Source: Blastobasis lacticolella (lineage: Eukaryota; Arthropoda; Insecta; Lepidoptera; Blastobasidae). Taken from it: a stretch of 64,000 nucleotides of DNA. Under the pieces are notes generated by a model. It was not told where the DNA came from, did not search any database, and saw nothing but the letters and a program-made list of their open reading frames with translations. The position numbers were made by a program, and so were the translations under genes. Positions 54,850 through 64,000 of this stretch are shown piece by piece; the stretch's first letter is position 1, and each line of letters begins with the position of its first letter. The stretch covers positions 18,612,501 through 18,676,500 of the forward strand of contig LR990053.1 in assembly GCA_905147135.1 (NCBI GenBank), read 5' to 3'.

Positions 54850-55265
54850 TCAGTTACGGCTTATGCCAGGGTACGCTTTCCTGCGTTTTCGTCTCCACTT
54901 TGCCCGGTCTTCGGTATCCTCGCGGCCGTCGTAAGCCGTCAGCTCTCGCATCCGACTCAGCAATGTCAATCCGTCGCTTCTTGGGCCGCTCCTTCTTGCC
55001 GGGCGTCCGGTTTAGGTACCTATTACCTACGTAACTCTAAGGTTTACGCATAACGAGACAAAACTAGCGTACGCCAGCCTCCTCAATCTTAAATGCGATA
55101 TCCCTCACACCTTGGATGAACTCAACTTGGTCAAGTCGCGTAACCGCATACCCACCGCAGCATTTTCAATTCGTTGACGTGGAGTTTATGGGCATCCTTT
55201 GTCAGCGCCGGCCAGGTATCGCAGCCAAATTAATATAAGCCCTTTGAGCTTGATCGGAATATATT
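54850..55265 (-). mobile_element. RTE-A LINE, longest remnant
   Basis: The minus strand reads in order IPIKLKGLY, CDTWPALTKDAHKLHVNELK, MLRWVCGY, TRLDQVEFIQGVRDIAFKIE, EAGVR, MRKP.SYVGNRYLNRTPGKK, ERPKKRRIDIAESDARADGL, then KVETKTQESVPW-like sequence replacing the AEDRAKWRR end through a frameshift. This is the post-palm and C-terminal region of the RTE-A reverse transcriptase. Several stops and shifts are present. Confidence 0.75.
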
Positions 55266-55669
55266 ATTTATTATAAAGAGTTCAGGCTAGTAGTCCGAAT
55301 ATGAGAATTTTCCGAATATAAACAATCATGGAGCCCGACAATGTTGTAAACGCTTTAAACGCCCATATTCGGGAAACCTTGGTAATGTAATTGTGACATT
55401 AACCCTTAAAATATGGACTCCAGTCGCATGGCTTAAGGCCCAAACAAGTACTGCACACACCTCCCATGATTTGGTCCGATGCTGTCTCACCAGTTTCATT
55501 AGACTATGGTGGTGGGAAATAGCCTTTAATATCTTAATTAAACCATTAACGGTAGCAGTAAATTCCCGTCCATTAATACAAGGTTGGGGCTTACGCCGCG
55601 TATCCGGCAATCTTTTTCAGTGTGACGAAACCGGTGGAATATAAAGTGGCTATTTTATTCGAACCGAAT

Positions 55670-55850
55670 GGCTATGATGGCGGCGCAGGCGCCTACCTGC
55701 CGCTGCGTGCCACCCATCCATCAATGGCTACTTATTTAATTTGCAGCACTCGCCGAAACTTCGTTACGAGGTTATGATGGATCGCCGGCCGACCCGCGCC
55801 CGCTATGAAAATGGCACGCACTTTCGGATTAAAATATAGTACCGTTAACC
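55670..55850. other. GC-enriched patch
   Basis: GGCGGCGCAGGCGCCTACCT then GGATCGCCGGCCGACCCGCG. No gene. Confidence 0.3.
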
Positions 55851-57570
55851 TAGTCGCAGCTACAATGTTGGTATCTATTTTGAAAAATTATACGAAAGCT
55901 GTCGCATGTCAAGAATGTTAGACAAGAGCTCAGTCTTAGACTTAGACTTAGTCAAACAGGTTTGGTAAACAACTGCAATTCTAGCTGTATGATTGAACCT
56001 AATACCTGGCCTTGTAGTGTCCGATATTGACCAAGGACAAGAGGCAGACGATCTAAGATAGATATTAAAGCCTTCAGAAACGAGGCAATACGCAGCAAAG
56101 TGTAATTGGGGTTGGGCAGCCGTCTGCTTGGAGCAGTTTTGGCCAGCTGCTTCAGGGGATGCTCCTGCTCGACTTTCAGCTGAGTTAATCTAAATATAAA
56201 ATATTATAGACTCCTCGTATGCGTTATCGATCAAACTCTCTATGTGACCCTTGAGTTCATATCATTTAGCGGAAACCTAAGGCCATTTTGTGTGTAATCA
56301 TAATAAAGCAGTTCATTCAAATTCAAACACCATCTTTCATTCCGAGCCTCTAGGTTAAGCGCTACTTTACCCACTAAAATTATAAACATTACATGTTATT
56401 CTACATTTCGATCTCTGACCCACTTGCCAAGCGAACACATTTTAGAATAACTCACTTAATACGAATTTTAATTCTAAATAATGAAAATGCGCTAATTAAC
56501 GTTGCCAACCGGGCTAGCAACGTGATGTGCGAACTTTATTCGCTATTCCAATAACCCAATATTCCCTATTACAATAACACTAATTAATTTGCCATACTCC
56601 CGCCCCGAAGAGGACGAAAAATGACGAGACCGAGTTATTTGCATTTGAAATTGCATTGATTCCAAATTTGATTCCAATCAATCCGTCCAAACTTTTGCTT
56701 CATTACGTTGCCCTGGAAACTTTCCATTCGTTCATCATCCACTCTCGAATTTAAATTTTTGATTTCACCTCACTCACTTCTAAATTAATACCTAACTCCT
56801 TTATACTCGTAATGGTATGCGAAATTATATTTTGGAATGGAAAATAATTGGACGGAATTAAGTGCCTACTGCCTACTTTCGGAGAACATAAATCATTTTA
56901 TGACAGTTTAAACCGCATGAGGATTTTATTATTAAAATTTCGATTACGTCGGCTTAACCGTTCTGTGTATTCGGAAAAGGTACTCCCTTAATACACTTTA
57001 TAGCTAGTGTAATTGTAGGCAAGCGTGACAGTGCGCTTAGTCCTCAAAATAACAACACACCTGCGGTTTTGCCTTTCGATCACTTCAGGTCGTCAAACAA
57101 AGGGAACTTTCTTCATAATTTCTTACATTATTAATATATAAAAAATTAATCTAAGCATAATCACATCGGCGAAAGTAAAAAGACATATGAGTTCGGTTGT
57201 CACTATGGCTGCATAAGGAAAGTGGCCACATTCAATTTTTATTTCAAGGAAAGCGTAGAAAATAGATTTTTCTTTATAAACGTAGCAACAGCGCAAATGC
57301 AGCGCGCGCGGCGGATTATGGAGGACTAATTAATTGTGTGTCGCGCAAACGAAGACTTGCAACTGTTGCAAATTACTCGCTCTCAAAGTGAACGCTAATT
57401 AATAATATCGACGATAGAATAATAATAAATGCCACTACGAGATTGTTCAGCATTTCTACGGCTTCGGCTTCTCTTGGGTCTATTTTTACGAGGGGTTTGA
57501 AATTGTGATAACTTAGTTACTATTTTAGGAACTATTGTCTCGTTTATTGCTAATAATCCCGTAATTCCTC
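55850..57570. other. No gene recognised
   Basis: AT-rich unique sequence. A short fragment of the TAGTCCTCA repeat lies at 57030-57090. Confidence 0.4.
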
Positions 57571-57575
57571 CTGCC

Positions 57576-58068
57576 TAATCCTTTGGACTCCGTACAGAGA
57601 CGCGCCGTACGAATTGTCGACGATCCCATACAAACAAGCAAGTTAGAACCACTGGCTAACCGAAGGGACTTTGGCTCCCTGTGTGTGTTCTATCGGCTGT
57701 ACAATGGGGAGTGTTCCGAGGAACTTTTCGATCTGGTGCCCACAGCACAATTCCGCCATCGCACCACCCGCCGTGGGCTGGGTACTCATCCCCACTACGT
57801 AGACCCTCTGTTGGTCACCACGCGAAGGTTCGAAAGAACGTTACTCGCTCGTACGATTCGGATGTGGAATGAGCTCCCAGCCACAGTGTTTCCTTTGGAC
57901 TATGACATGGGATCGTTCAAGAGGTATATTAGAGGTCTCTTTAGAGGCGGGCAACGCATTGGTGACTCCCCTGGTGTTGCCGATGTCCATAGGCGGCGGT
58001 GACCACTTTCCATCAGGTGGCCCGCTTGCCTGTTTGTCTGCTAAGTAACATAAAAAAAAAAAAAAAAA
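57576..58068 (+). mobile_element. CR1-b LINE, C-terminal end with poly(A)
   Basis: A 5'-truncated CR1/Jockey-group LINE with a 139-codon open frame (57583-58002): AVRIVDD at residues 8-14, then LANRRDFGSLCVFYRLYNGE, CSEELFDLVPTAQFRHRT, MWNELPATVFPLDYDMGSFK and IGDSPGVADVHRRR with stop TGA. The 3' UTR CCACTTTCCATCAGGTGGCC is followed by 17 A residues at 58052-58068. With no stops and an intact poly(A), this is probably the youngest insertion in the window. The 57-bp-larger CR1-a copy at 44575 is a different subfamily. Confidence 0.88.
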
Positions 58069-58257
58069 TTCAATGTTAGGACTCAAGTCGAATTTTAATT
58101 AATATTTTTCGTCTTTTGACGATAGGTGTATTCTCAATTCCCCTAGAAGAGTCCTCCTAGGAGAATGCCATCGCATTCTTTATTTCAGCCGCCAAGTAAC
58201 AATGCTTGCATTGTTATGTTCCGCTTTACAGGACATGATACCTAGCGCAATTAATGT

Positions 58258-58390
58258 ACATGCTAGAGGTATTTCGTCTTAGTCCTCACAGTGAGAACGC
58301 ACTGCATTTTTGTTAGCTGCAACATGCCTGAATCGACAGTTACCATCTATTGGGCTGTCTGCTCGTTTATACAGCACAAAAAATACTAAA
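58258..58390 (+). repeat. Dispersed repeat with TAGTCCTCACAGTGAGAAC core
   Basis: GAGGTATTTCGTCTTAGTCC, TCACAGTGAGAACGCACTGC, CAACATGCCTGAATCGACAG and TGGGCTGTCTGCTCGTTTAT: a fuller copy of the family at 21234 and 41937, ending in CAGCACAAAAAATAC. Confidence 0.6.
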
Positions 58391-58619
58391 GAGGGAATCT
58401 CCCGAGACCCCCAATAACTCCACTATCGGCGGTAGGTACGTAGATCAATTCAAGGTCACGGCACTGTCGCCGTACTCTTGTTCTCTCTGGCTAAAACCTC
58501 AATTGATCATGCCTGACAGTTCTAATATTAAAACGAAAGAATAGGGTAGTGGCGCCATCTATGTAGGTCAATTGTCGGTTGCATTGCGTGTCGCGGCGGC
58601 GAGGGCCCGGGGTCACGGT

Positions 58620-58653
58620 GCCCTGTAGAGACCATCGTGTGGTCGTACAGGGC
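58620..58653. repeat. Compact two-stem hairpin
   Basis: GCCCTGTA and TACAGGGC (8 bp), with an inner GACCA/TGGTC stem. It lies in a CpG-rich patch (GTCGCGGCGGCGAGGGCCCG). Confidence 0.7.
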
Positions 58654-58869
58654 GGGACTGAGATGCAATTTTAAGAACGTTAGGAGAGAAAAAATGTTAA
58701 GAATTTTAAGAAGACCCCTTGGTTTTCATTTGCTTATTTCAATCATGTAGGTGTGCCTATATAAATATTTTTTTTACTTTTTATAAATTTTCGTATTTAC
58801 ATAAACACTCTTCCGCTTTATAATATTAGAATAAATTAAGAATTCATTTATATAATAATATATTTTTAG

Positions 58870-59030
58870 AAGAAGAAGATATTTTTAGTTATGGTAACTT
58901 CAACACTTCCATAACTTTAAGGGCTTTCTTCGACGTCCCTGAAATTCCGTCTTCAGATTCTGACTTGGTGATAATAAAACCACCTCAAGCCCCTCCTGAG
59001 GTGATGATAGAGGACAGTCCATTTGAATAA
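58870..59030 (+). CDS. Possible terminal coding exon of unknown gene
   Basis: An AT/T-rich tract ending TATATTTTTAG (58859-58869) forms a plausible acceptor. From 58870 a phase-1 frame runs 53 codons (counting the split codon) to TAA at 59028-59030. After an acidic start (EEEDIFSYGNF) the peptide is NTSITLRAFFDVPEIPSSDS, DLVIIKPPQAPPEVMIEDSP, FE: acidic and Pro/Ser-rich, like a disordered C-terminal tail. Codon choice looks coding-like by eye and no repeat is involved. No upstream exon or poly(A) signal is identified with confidence, and a frame this long can arise by chance. I do not recognise the protein. Confidence 0.35.
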
Positions 59031-59097
59031 CTGTCGCAGTAAAATTGTAGTTACCTCAAGTTGTGTTGGTGGCCAGAGGGGCAATAATAAGTTGTGC

Positions 59098-59150
59098 CCA
59101 GCCGGCGCCCGGTGCGGCCCGGTGCGGCCCGGTGCAGGCCGGCGCGGCGC
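59098..59150. repeat. CCCGGTGCGG tandem repeat
   Basis: GCCCGGTGCGGCCCGGTGCG then GCCCGGTGCAGGCC: about three 10-bp units at the start of a GC-rich stretch ending near 59215. Confidence 0.8.
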
Positions 59151-59229
59151 TGACGAGGGTCGCCGATATTGGCCGCTATCGGCAACCCGCGGCCCGCGGA
59201 TTACTCCGCCGTAGGATTATTGTAGCCAC

Positions 59230-59715
59230 TGGACTAAGATAAATGTGCCCCTCGAATATTATTTGTAAAGGAGAATCCTTTACCGGGACCTCCATAAATC
59301 TTACGATCGTTTTTGTCTCCGCTCCTCCGTTCTTCGGTGTACATAATTAGTACCCGATGTTGGGTACTGACACCGGGTACCTCAATCTTCAGCACATTCT
59401 CGGCGCGTTTTTATAAAGTTTTCTCTTCCCTTAAAATCTTTCACTTTAAACGTTCTTTGAGATAAAAATCTCTTTGTTCTGACACTGAGCTCGGAACAAA
59501 CATAAATTGCGAACCGACCCCTTAGGTTAATAACTGCACAAAACAGCAAAGGGAACGAATCGTACCCGAGATCGGCTGCAATCAGTTAAAAGCCGCCGGG
59601 ACACAGACAGAGGCGGATCCAGAATAACGCAGCCCAGCGAAAATTTTACTTATCCACAATTAAATATTTGTTAAGAACGTATCAGAGTCATTTATTCCAA
59701 TAGGACATTATCAGG
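59230..59715. other. No gene recognised
   Basis: Unique sequence. GTACCCGATGTTGGGTACTG then ACACCGGGTACC near 59350 is a cluster of short repeated GGGTAC motifs. Confidence 0.4.
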
Positions 59716-59769
59716 ATGATTTCTTTGAAACATCAGCGTCACCTTCAACATAAACAGGCTGTAACAGTG

Positions 59770-59885
59770 CACCGGTGTATTGCCATAATCTCCACGCCTG
59801 GTGGGTTTGAGATCGCAGTATTTAGAACTCTGCTGACCATTTCATGGTTTGCCGGTAACTGTACGGTCTCATTACCGCACATCGT
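59770..59885 (+). repeat. Partial copy of the 61028-61270 dispersed repeat
   Basis: ATTGCCATAATCTCCACGCC, GGTTTGAGATCGCAGTAT and GCTGACCATTTCATGGTTTG are collinear with 61088-61175. Confidence 0.6.
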
Positions 59886-60039
59886 TCCGTGTCAGCATTT
59901 ATGCGATATAGGCATTCCTCCCGTACGCTACTTCACTACATACCATCAGACAGTGTACTCACGTGTTAACGACTCAAATAAAATGGATTTACATAACATA
60001 CTTACAAGTTTTATTCATCATATCAAGATATCATCTACA

Positions 60040-60130
60040 ACACTGTGCAGAGCTTCCAAGAGCCTAAAATACATGGGAAATAGGTGCCTAAACCTGCTCG
60101 TACCGGAAAGACGTCCCCCGGAAGGCTATA
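60040..60130 (+). mobile_element. RTE-A fragment, plus orientation
   Basis: Plus-strand peptide SKSLKYMGNRCLNLLVPERR then PPEGY matches the RTE-A segment YVGNRCLNLQVSGKRPRGRP seen at 3084-2869. Confidence 0.65.
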
Positions 60131-60234
60131 CTTAACGAGCAAATGGACGTTTTCACGTCAAAAAATCACCAAACACTGGGTCTGCTACGTATACATCGCA
60201 TTCTATTTTATCAGCCTTGCCCTAGATTCGGCCC

Positions 60235-60335
60235 TGACGTCCACGGGCCGTCGGTCGGCTCGCCGAGCTAGATGCTGCGATAGCGCGCCCGCACTCGCCT
60301 GCGCCGGCCCTGCGCGCCTAAATCGCACCATCGTA
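60235..60335. other. GC-rich patch
   Basis: CGTCCACGGGCCGTCGGTCG, CACTCGCCTGCGCCGGCCCT. No gene. Confidence 0.3.
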
Positions 60336-60711
60336 TGTAACACACACCATACCTAACAGACAATTACTTTAATGCTGCCTGTTATGCACCACACACGATG
60401 AGGAGAAAATGGCATGAGTGAATTAGAAGTGATTAAAATAATACGGTGCCCATATTAAACTTATAAAATTAACGTTTTTCATGAATCTCTGTACATTTTT
60501 ATTGCCTAGGGAGACACACGATCAGGCGGTCTATCTGATGAAAAGCGACCGATGTTCCGAACATCTGTAGTCCTAAGGGGAGCGATGCGATGCCGGCTTT
60601 TGAGGAGAACCCAATGGTTACTGAAAGTTAACCTCCTTCAAATTATCGTAATTTTCGACTATTTGAAAAGCAAAACAAGCACGCACATCGCTGGATCAAT
60701 CAATGAAACCG

Positions 60712-60762
60712 CTCGCGCCCGCGCCGCCCGCGCCGCCCGCGCCGCCGCCGCCGCCGCCGTCA
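60712..60762. repeat. GCC/CCCGCG repeats
   Basis: CGCGCCCGCGCCGCCCGCGC then CGCCCGCGCCGCCGCCGCCG. The resulting Ala-rich plus-strand frame (ARAARAARAAAAAAVRRSR) is a product of the repeat. Confidence 0.75.
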
Positions 60763-61027
60763 GGCGATCGCGCATTGTTCCTTTCATTCGCGCGATGAGT
60801 GAGTGAGTTCAATAGAACGACTCGGCTCAAAGACAACTCTTTTGTCGCCGAGACGAGAACCGCGATTGGAAATGTCATTTCGTGTTCCATTCCTGAAAAT
60901 GGGGTTCGGGGTTCTCGTTTTTTTTTTCTTTTTTCCTGTTCATTCAATGTGCATTTCCGCCCGTAATTGCTCTTGTCTTGCCTTTCGATATTGTAGGCAC
61001 GTCTTCTCTTTTTGCTTCAGTTCATCA

Positions 61028-61270
61028 TCACAGCCCATAACAGTCCACTGCAGGACTTAGGGCCTCTCCCACAAAAAGGGAGGTTATTGCCATAATCTCC
61101 ACGCTTGGCAGGCGGGTTGGAGATCGCAGTGTTATAATATAACAATGGAAAATGCTGCTGCCCATTTTCCAGTTTATGGAGGCGTTTAGATCTTTTGCCT
61201 CGAAAACATTAGTCGCCTTGTACGACACCCACGAGTGTAAGAGGTTGATGCTATTCTACTCTGCCGGACA
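61028..61270 (+). repeat. Dispersed repeat, fullest copy
   Basis: CACAGCCCATAACAGTCCAC, GCCATAATCTCCACGCTTGG, GGGTTGGAGATCGCAGTGTT, then TTAGTCGCCTTGTACGACAC and TGATGCTATTCTACTCTGCC. Partial copies lie at 6095-6255 (inverted), 59770-59885 and 49829-49900. It is probably a non-autonomous retroelement whose 5' start resembles RTE tails. Confidence 0.65.
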
Positions 61271-61301
61271 CCACACGGCCGTGCCGGACACCACACGGCC
61301 T
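61262..61301. repeat. 20-bp tandem duplication
   Basis: GCCGGACACCACACGGCC occurs twice in a row, joined by GT. It is an expansion at the end of the dispersed repeat. Confidence 0.9.
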
Positions 61302-61377
61302 GCTTCAGTTACTTTATTATAATTCAGATGGGCGCAGGTGAAAATTGTGTCATATTGTTTCGACACCTCCTGTCCGG

Positions 61378-61650
61378 CGCTCACAACTGGTATCGATCTG
61401 TTGAGCCAGCTTAGCGTATTGTACCGCTTATTATAATGGTGTTTGTTTCGAAAAATTATTTAACAATAGCCACGCTCAATTTCTATCATCTTCCACTCGA
61501 CATCGACAGAGAGTTCATCCTCACAGCTTACAACGAAATATGGTTCCGGCGGTCTCAAAGTAACTTTCTTCCATACATCCTTAGGTTGTAAAATGAACTT
61601 CCCTGATAAGGTTTTCCCAAGTGAGTTCTTCATGAAGGATGTGCAAAATA
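61378..61650 (+). pseudogene. Heavily decayed CR1-a copy
   Basis: This aligns along its length to 44828-45105 with a deletion near 61407: CTCACAACTGGTATCGATCT, TTGTACCGCTTATTATAATG, CGACAGAGAGTTCATCCTCA, TAACTTTCTTCCATACATCC, TTAGGTTGTAAAATGAACTT and CCTGATAAGGTTTTCCC. Stops and substitutions destroy the frame. The 3' UTR is not recognisable. Confidence 0.75.
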
Positions 61651-62033
61651 CTATAAAGACGGGCGCCGCTTTTTTTGGCACCGAAATGTCAGTTCAAATA
61701 CACTTCAAAATGAAGTGCCACCATTTTTCAATCTCCAGTTTCGGCCCTTGGGTCCAAGAACCAAGAATACCGGGTGAGATAAGTTAGTAGTACTGTAACT
61801 GCTTAAAGTAAGTCAATGAGATGCTCTTGGTCTTGTATTTATAAGTTGTAGTTTGGCCGTTGCTGTATGCAAATTGATATTATGCCACTTTACTTAAAAT
61901 AGCTCCCCTTAGCCCCATAGTCCACCGACGCGTTCGCGTGCGCACTGCGAAAAAGATGTGTCTTGCCATAGCATGCTCAAACCATAGCGAAATTCTATAG
62001 TATAATTTCTTAGTGAAATTCTATAGCTTTTTA

Positions 62034-62056
62034 AAATAAATAAATAAATAAATAGT
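62034..62056. repeat. AAAT microsatellite
   Basis: AAATAAATAAATAAATAAAT, probably the tail of a lost retroelement. Confidence 0.85.
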
Positions 62057-62399
62057 TGCATGCTTATCGGTATGTTTCGCAGTTTCGCCTCTGCGCGCGA
62101 ACGCACCGGTGTTAGAGCGTTAAAGCGTTAGAGCTACGGGCGTTAGAGCACTACGTCCGACAAGTTGGCCTGACAGCCGGGCCAACAGCGCTTTTTGAAT
62201 TTGGCCCGAGCCATCGGACCGTGTAGACAAATACTGAAGAGGTAAATAATCATATATCTTACAACAACACATTTTATTTTATTTTTAAAAATCCAGTACG
62301 AGTATTTATATGTTTACTATCTAAATGTTGATTTATTTATTCATTGTTTGTTTATTAATATGCACTAAGTATTTCCTGACTCAGTGCAGAGAAAGCTAC

Positions 62400-62560
62400 T
62401 CCTGCAACGTGATTGTCGCGAATCGTCGCGATCGCGTGCGGCGGGCGCGCGGCGCCGGCGGTGCTCGAGCCAGCAATCTCTGAAATGAAAGTGTTAAGCC
62501 CGCCAGTCAGGTACGCAGTGCACTGGCGGTGGTGGTGCGAATGGTTAGATCAAAGATTCC
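62400..62560. other. GC-rich patch
   Basis: CGTCGCGATCGCGTGCGGCG then GGCGCGCGGCGCCGGCGGTG. The 138-codon plus frame starting here has no domain and runs out into unique AT-rich sequence. Confidence 0.3.
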
Positions 62561-62844
62561 GATATCAGGTATGTCTGATTTTCACACATATGTATTTACG
62601 AGTTTCTATTTCAGCAGCCAGCTGGTGTTGTTGTGTTCAAGTTGTGTTCAGGTTTTATGGAGTCGGTATGCTCGAGAATATCAACTTCATGCTTATTGTG
62701 ACAACACTGGATGGTAACACTACTATTCAGTACTATTTCAGTGAAAACGAACTTATTTGTTTGTCACAAAGGTTGTATAAACCCCGCTTCACTTTGTCCA
62801 CTAACAAACTTGTCTATTTCCAAAGTTAGCCACTTCCTTGCTTG

Positions 62845-63020
62845 AAATCATACCGCAACATTTTCATTTAATTGGCGTGGAGTTCGCGGACGTGTTTCGT
62901 CAGCGCCGGCTAGGTTTTGCAGCGATAAAACATCCCAAGCCTTATTATGCAGTTGTATGTAAGACTCCTGAGCTTCATCGGGATTTTAATGTCACAAATG
63001 TCTGCCGTAAGTTTCTGCCG
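62845..63020 (-). mobile_element. RTE-A LINE fragment
   Basis: The minus strand reads IPMKLRSLTYNCIIRLGMFY, RCKT.PALTKHVRELHAN and MKMLRYD, which is the same segment as CDTWPALTKDAHKLHVNELK plus MLRW at 55265-55130. The fragment stops abruptly at both ends. Confidence 0.7.
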
Positions 63021-63369
63021 TTTGGCCCAAGCTGCAGATTCGGGACTTGACACAGGGGCTGATACTGCCACGACCTGCCGAACGGGGAAATTTTTTTTTT
63101 CTTTTTAATTATTTGAAGGTACAAACGACAACCTTAATCTTACCTTAATATTTTTGAAGTAGAGTAACTAATATAATGTATAATGTGTTTGGAAGACATA
63201 ATAAATTTTAATAAACAATCGGCCTTTGAGTGGCGGAGCTCCGACATCAAAGTGATACCTCGCACAGGAAAGAATTTGTAAATACTTTTAGAATTAACCC
63301 CCAAATATTTTGTGTGCAAAGTGGAATCTCTTAATTCAGAAACTTATGTAATTCTTGGTATTAAATACT

Positions 63370-63725
63370 GGCGCGTTAATAGGCGATAAAGCAGCGGCGG
63401 CGGCGCCGGCGCGGCCGCCAGGCATTCCAACGACGGATTCTTAGATTTCATTTCAAATAAAGTCATTTACCCGCGCCCGAAATCCGGGAAAACTGTGAAT
63501 AATGACCGGGTATTATACTGTGTTTTATGCCGTCCGCCGCGGGGGGCGCGGGCGCGGGGCGCGGGCGGCGAATTTAACGAATTACCCGAGAGATCGCGCC
63601 CCGAAGGAAGAACCCGCGTGTGAAATTGGTTTGTTGGCTCGAAGAGCCGGCGGCGCGCGAAGCCCGGTTTATTATGATAATTTTGGTAGCAATACGTAGC
63701 GATATCCGCGGGCTTAGGCGCGCGC
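63370..63725. other. GC-rich island with embedded AT motifs
   Basis: GCAGCGGCGGCGGCGCCGGC, CGCGGGGGGCGCGGGCGCGG, with TTGGCGCGTTAATAGGCG-like flank, AATAAAGTCATTTACCC and GTTTATTATGATAATTTTGG. Frames of 65-112 codons follow from base composition. Likely regulatory or CpG-island-like. Confidence 0.35.
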
Positions 63726-63959
63726 CTCCTCGCGGAGACTCCGAGCCAGTGCGGGGCGAGTCGGCCCATTGATTGACTGAGGACGTGTTGCATACGCGCG
63801 TTCATGTTTGGAATGGCTCATCAATATTTCGGTGACGCAGCTGTCTTTCATTCTCCATTTCTCCACGCAGTAGCTCGGCATTTACACACGACGTTGCAAA
63901 TATTGTTGGACAGAATTTTGTGTAATTACTCGTAATATTAATTTATCATACCATCTCTC

Positions 63960-64000
63960 CTGTCGCTTCCGCTATCCCGTCTTGGCCGGGCGCCGGGCGG
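63960..64000. other. GC-rich sequence cut by window end
   Basis: CGCTATCCCGTCTTGGCCGG then GCGCCGGGCGG. The start of another island, incomplete here. Confidence 0.3.

Noticed and set aside
58390..58435. Short exon (peptide RESPETPNNSTIGG) before GTAGGTACG
   Set aside because: The acceptor would be the CAG at the end of a dispersed repeat, and the donor is mediocre. Not enough to support a call.
60552..60947. Ala- and Gly-rich frames on both strands
   Set aside because: Direct product of the GCC/CCCGCG repeat at 60712-60762.
62413..62829. 138-codon plus-strand frame
   Set aside because: Starts in a GC patch and continues into AT-rich sequence. The peptide is heterogeneous with no recognisable motif. 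Kept only as a note.
1..64000. CRISPR arrays, operons, origins or prophage
   Set aside because: No regular spacer arrays, ribosome-binding sites or clustered long frames. Sequence character is that of an insect nuclear genome.
1..64000. Mariner/Tc1, piggyBac or LTR-retrotransposon copies
   Set aside because: No D,D35E-type transposase frame, TTAA-flanked CCC...GGG ends, paired LTRs or gag-pol motifs were found by reading.

Overview
The window reads as nuclear DNA of an insect, most likely a moth or butterfly (Lepidoptera). There are no bacterial operons. AT-rich unique sequence alternates with short, very GC-rich islands and a dense layer of old, truncated transposable elements. Several repeat signatures are ones I associate with lepidopteran genomes: tRNA-derived SINEs with the markers GATTGGATCATGGTTACA and TAGATGGCGCTGTGTGAA, CR1/Jockey-group LINE ends coding for RPHLEYCSHLWAGAP and RAVRIVDD, RTE ends coding for GRPKKRW or VRQGD, a Penelope-like GIY-YIG tail, and the dispersed GTCGGACTCGC repeat. 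No complete, confidently recognisable host gene is present. The setting looks like a large intron or intergenic region, possibly next to a developmental gene because of the GC-rich, ATTA/TAATC-bearing islands. That last point is inference.

Layout. 1-6 kb: an RTE scrap, a 1.45 kb PIF/Harbinger-like inverted-repeat element (434-1887, TAA target duplications) holding a GGTCCW minisatellite, SINE-A copies, an RTE tail and a GC island. 6-15 kb: SINE-A, SINE-B and SINE-C copies, a perfect hairpin, a possible coding exon at 11207-11378 (-), and an RTE insertion at 13398-14318 with a twin-priming structure and 11-bp target duplications. 15-25 kb: CR1-group tails, a 5S-like fragment, SINE-A copies, a long GC island and an internally deleted RTE (endonuclease joined to the 3' tail) at 23868-24600. 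25-42 kb: two copies of a 400-bp inverted-repeat element, a perfect 23-bp hairpin, a possible first coding exon at 27194-27324 (-) inside a CpG-rich island, a 147-bp MITE, SINE-B, and a Penelope-like fragment at 40570-41250. 42-64 kb: GC islands with TAATC clusters, two well-preserved CR1-group reverse-transcriptase tails (44575-45250 and 57576-58068) and one badly decayed tail, RTE-A scraps, a possible terminal coding exon at 58870-59030 (+), and GC-rich short tandem repeats.

How parts work together: the LINEs probably supplied, at some time, the enzymes that mobilised the SINEs. No copy here could make an intact enzyme. The candidate exons are isolated, lie on different strands, and cannot be assembled into one gene from this window.

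Family names used below are local labels: RTE-A (C-terminus like GRPKKRW...AEDRAKWRRLSRKADPG), RTE-B (C-terminus like GRPPTRWTDDL...LWRSLGEAYAQQW), CR1-a (3' tail GCTTACCATCGGGCAGGCC), CR1-b (3' tail CTTTCCATCAGGTGGCCCG), SINE-A, SINE-B and SINE-C.
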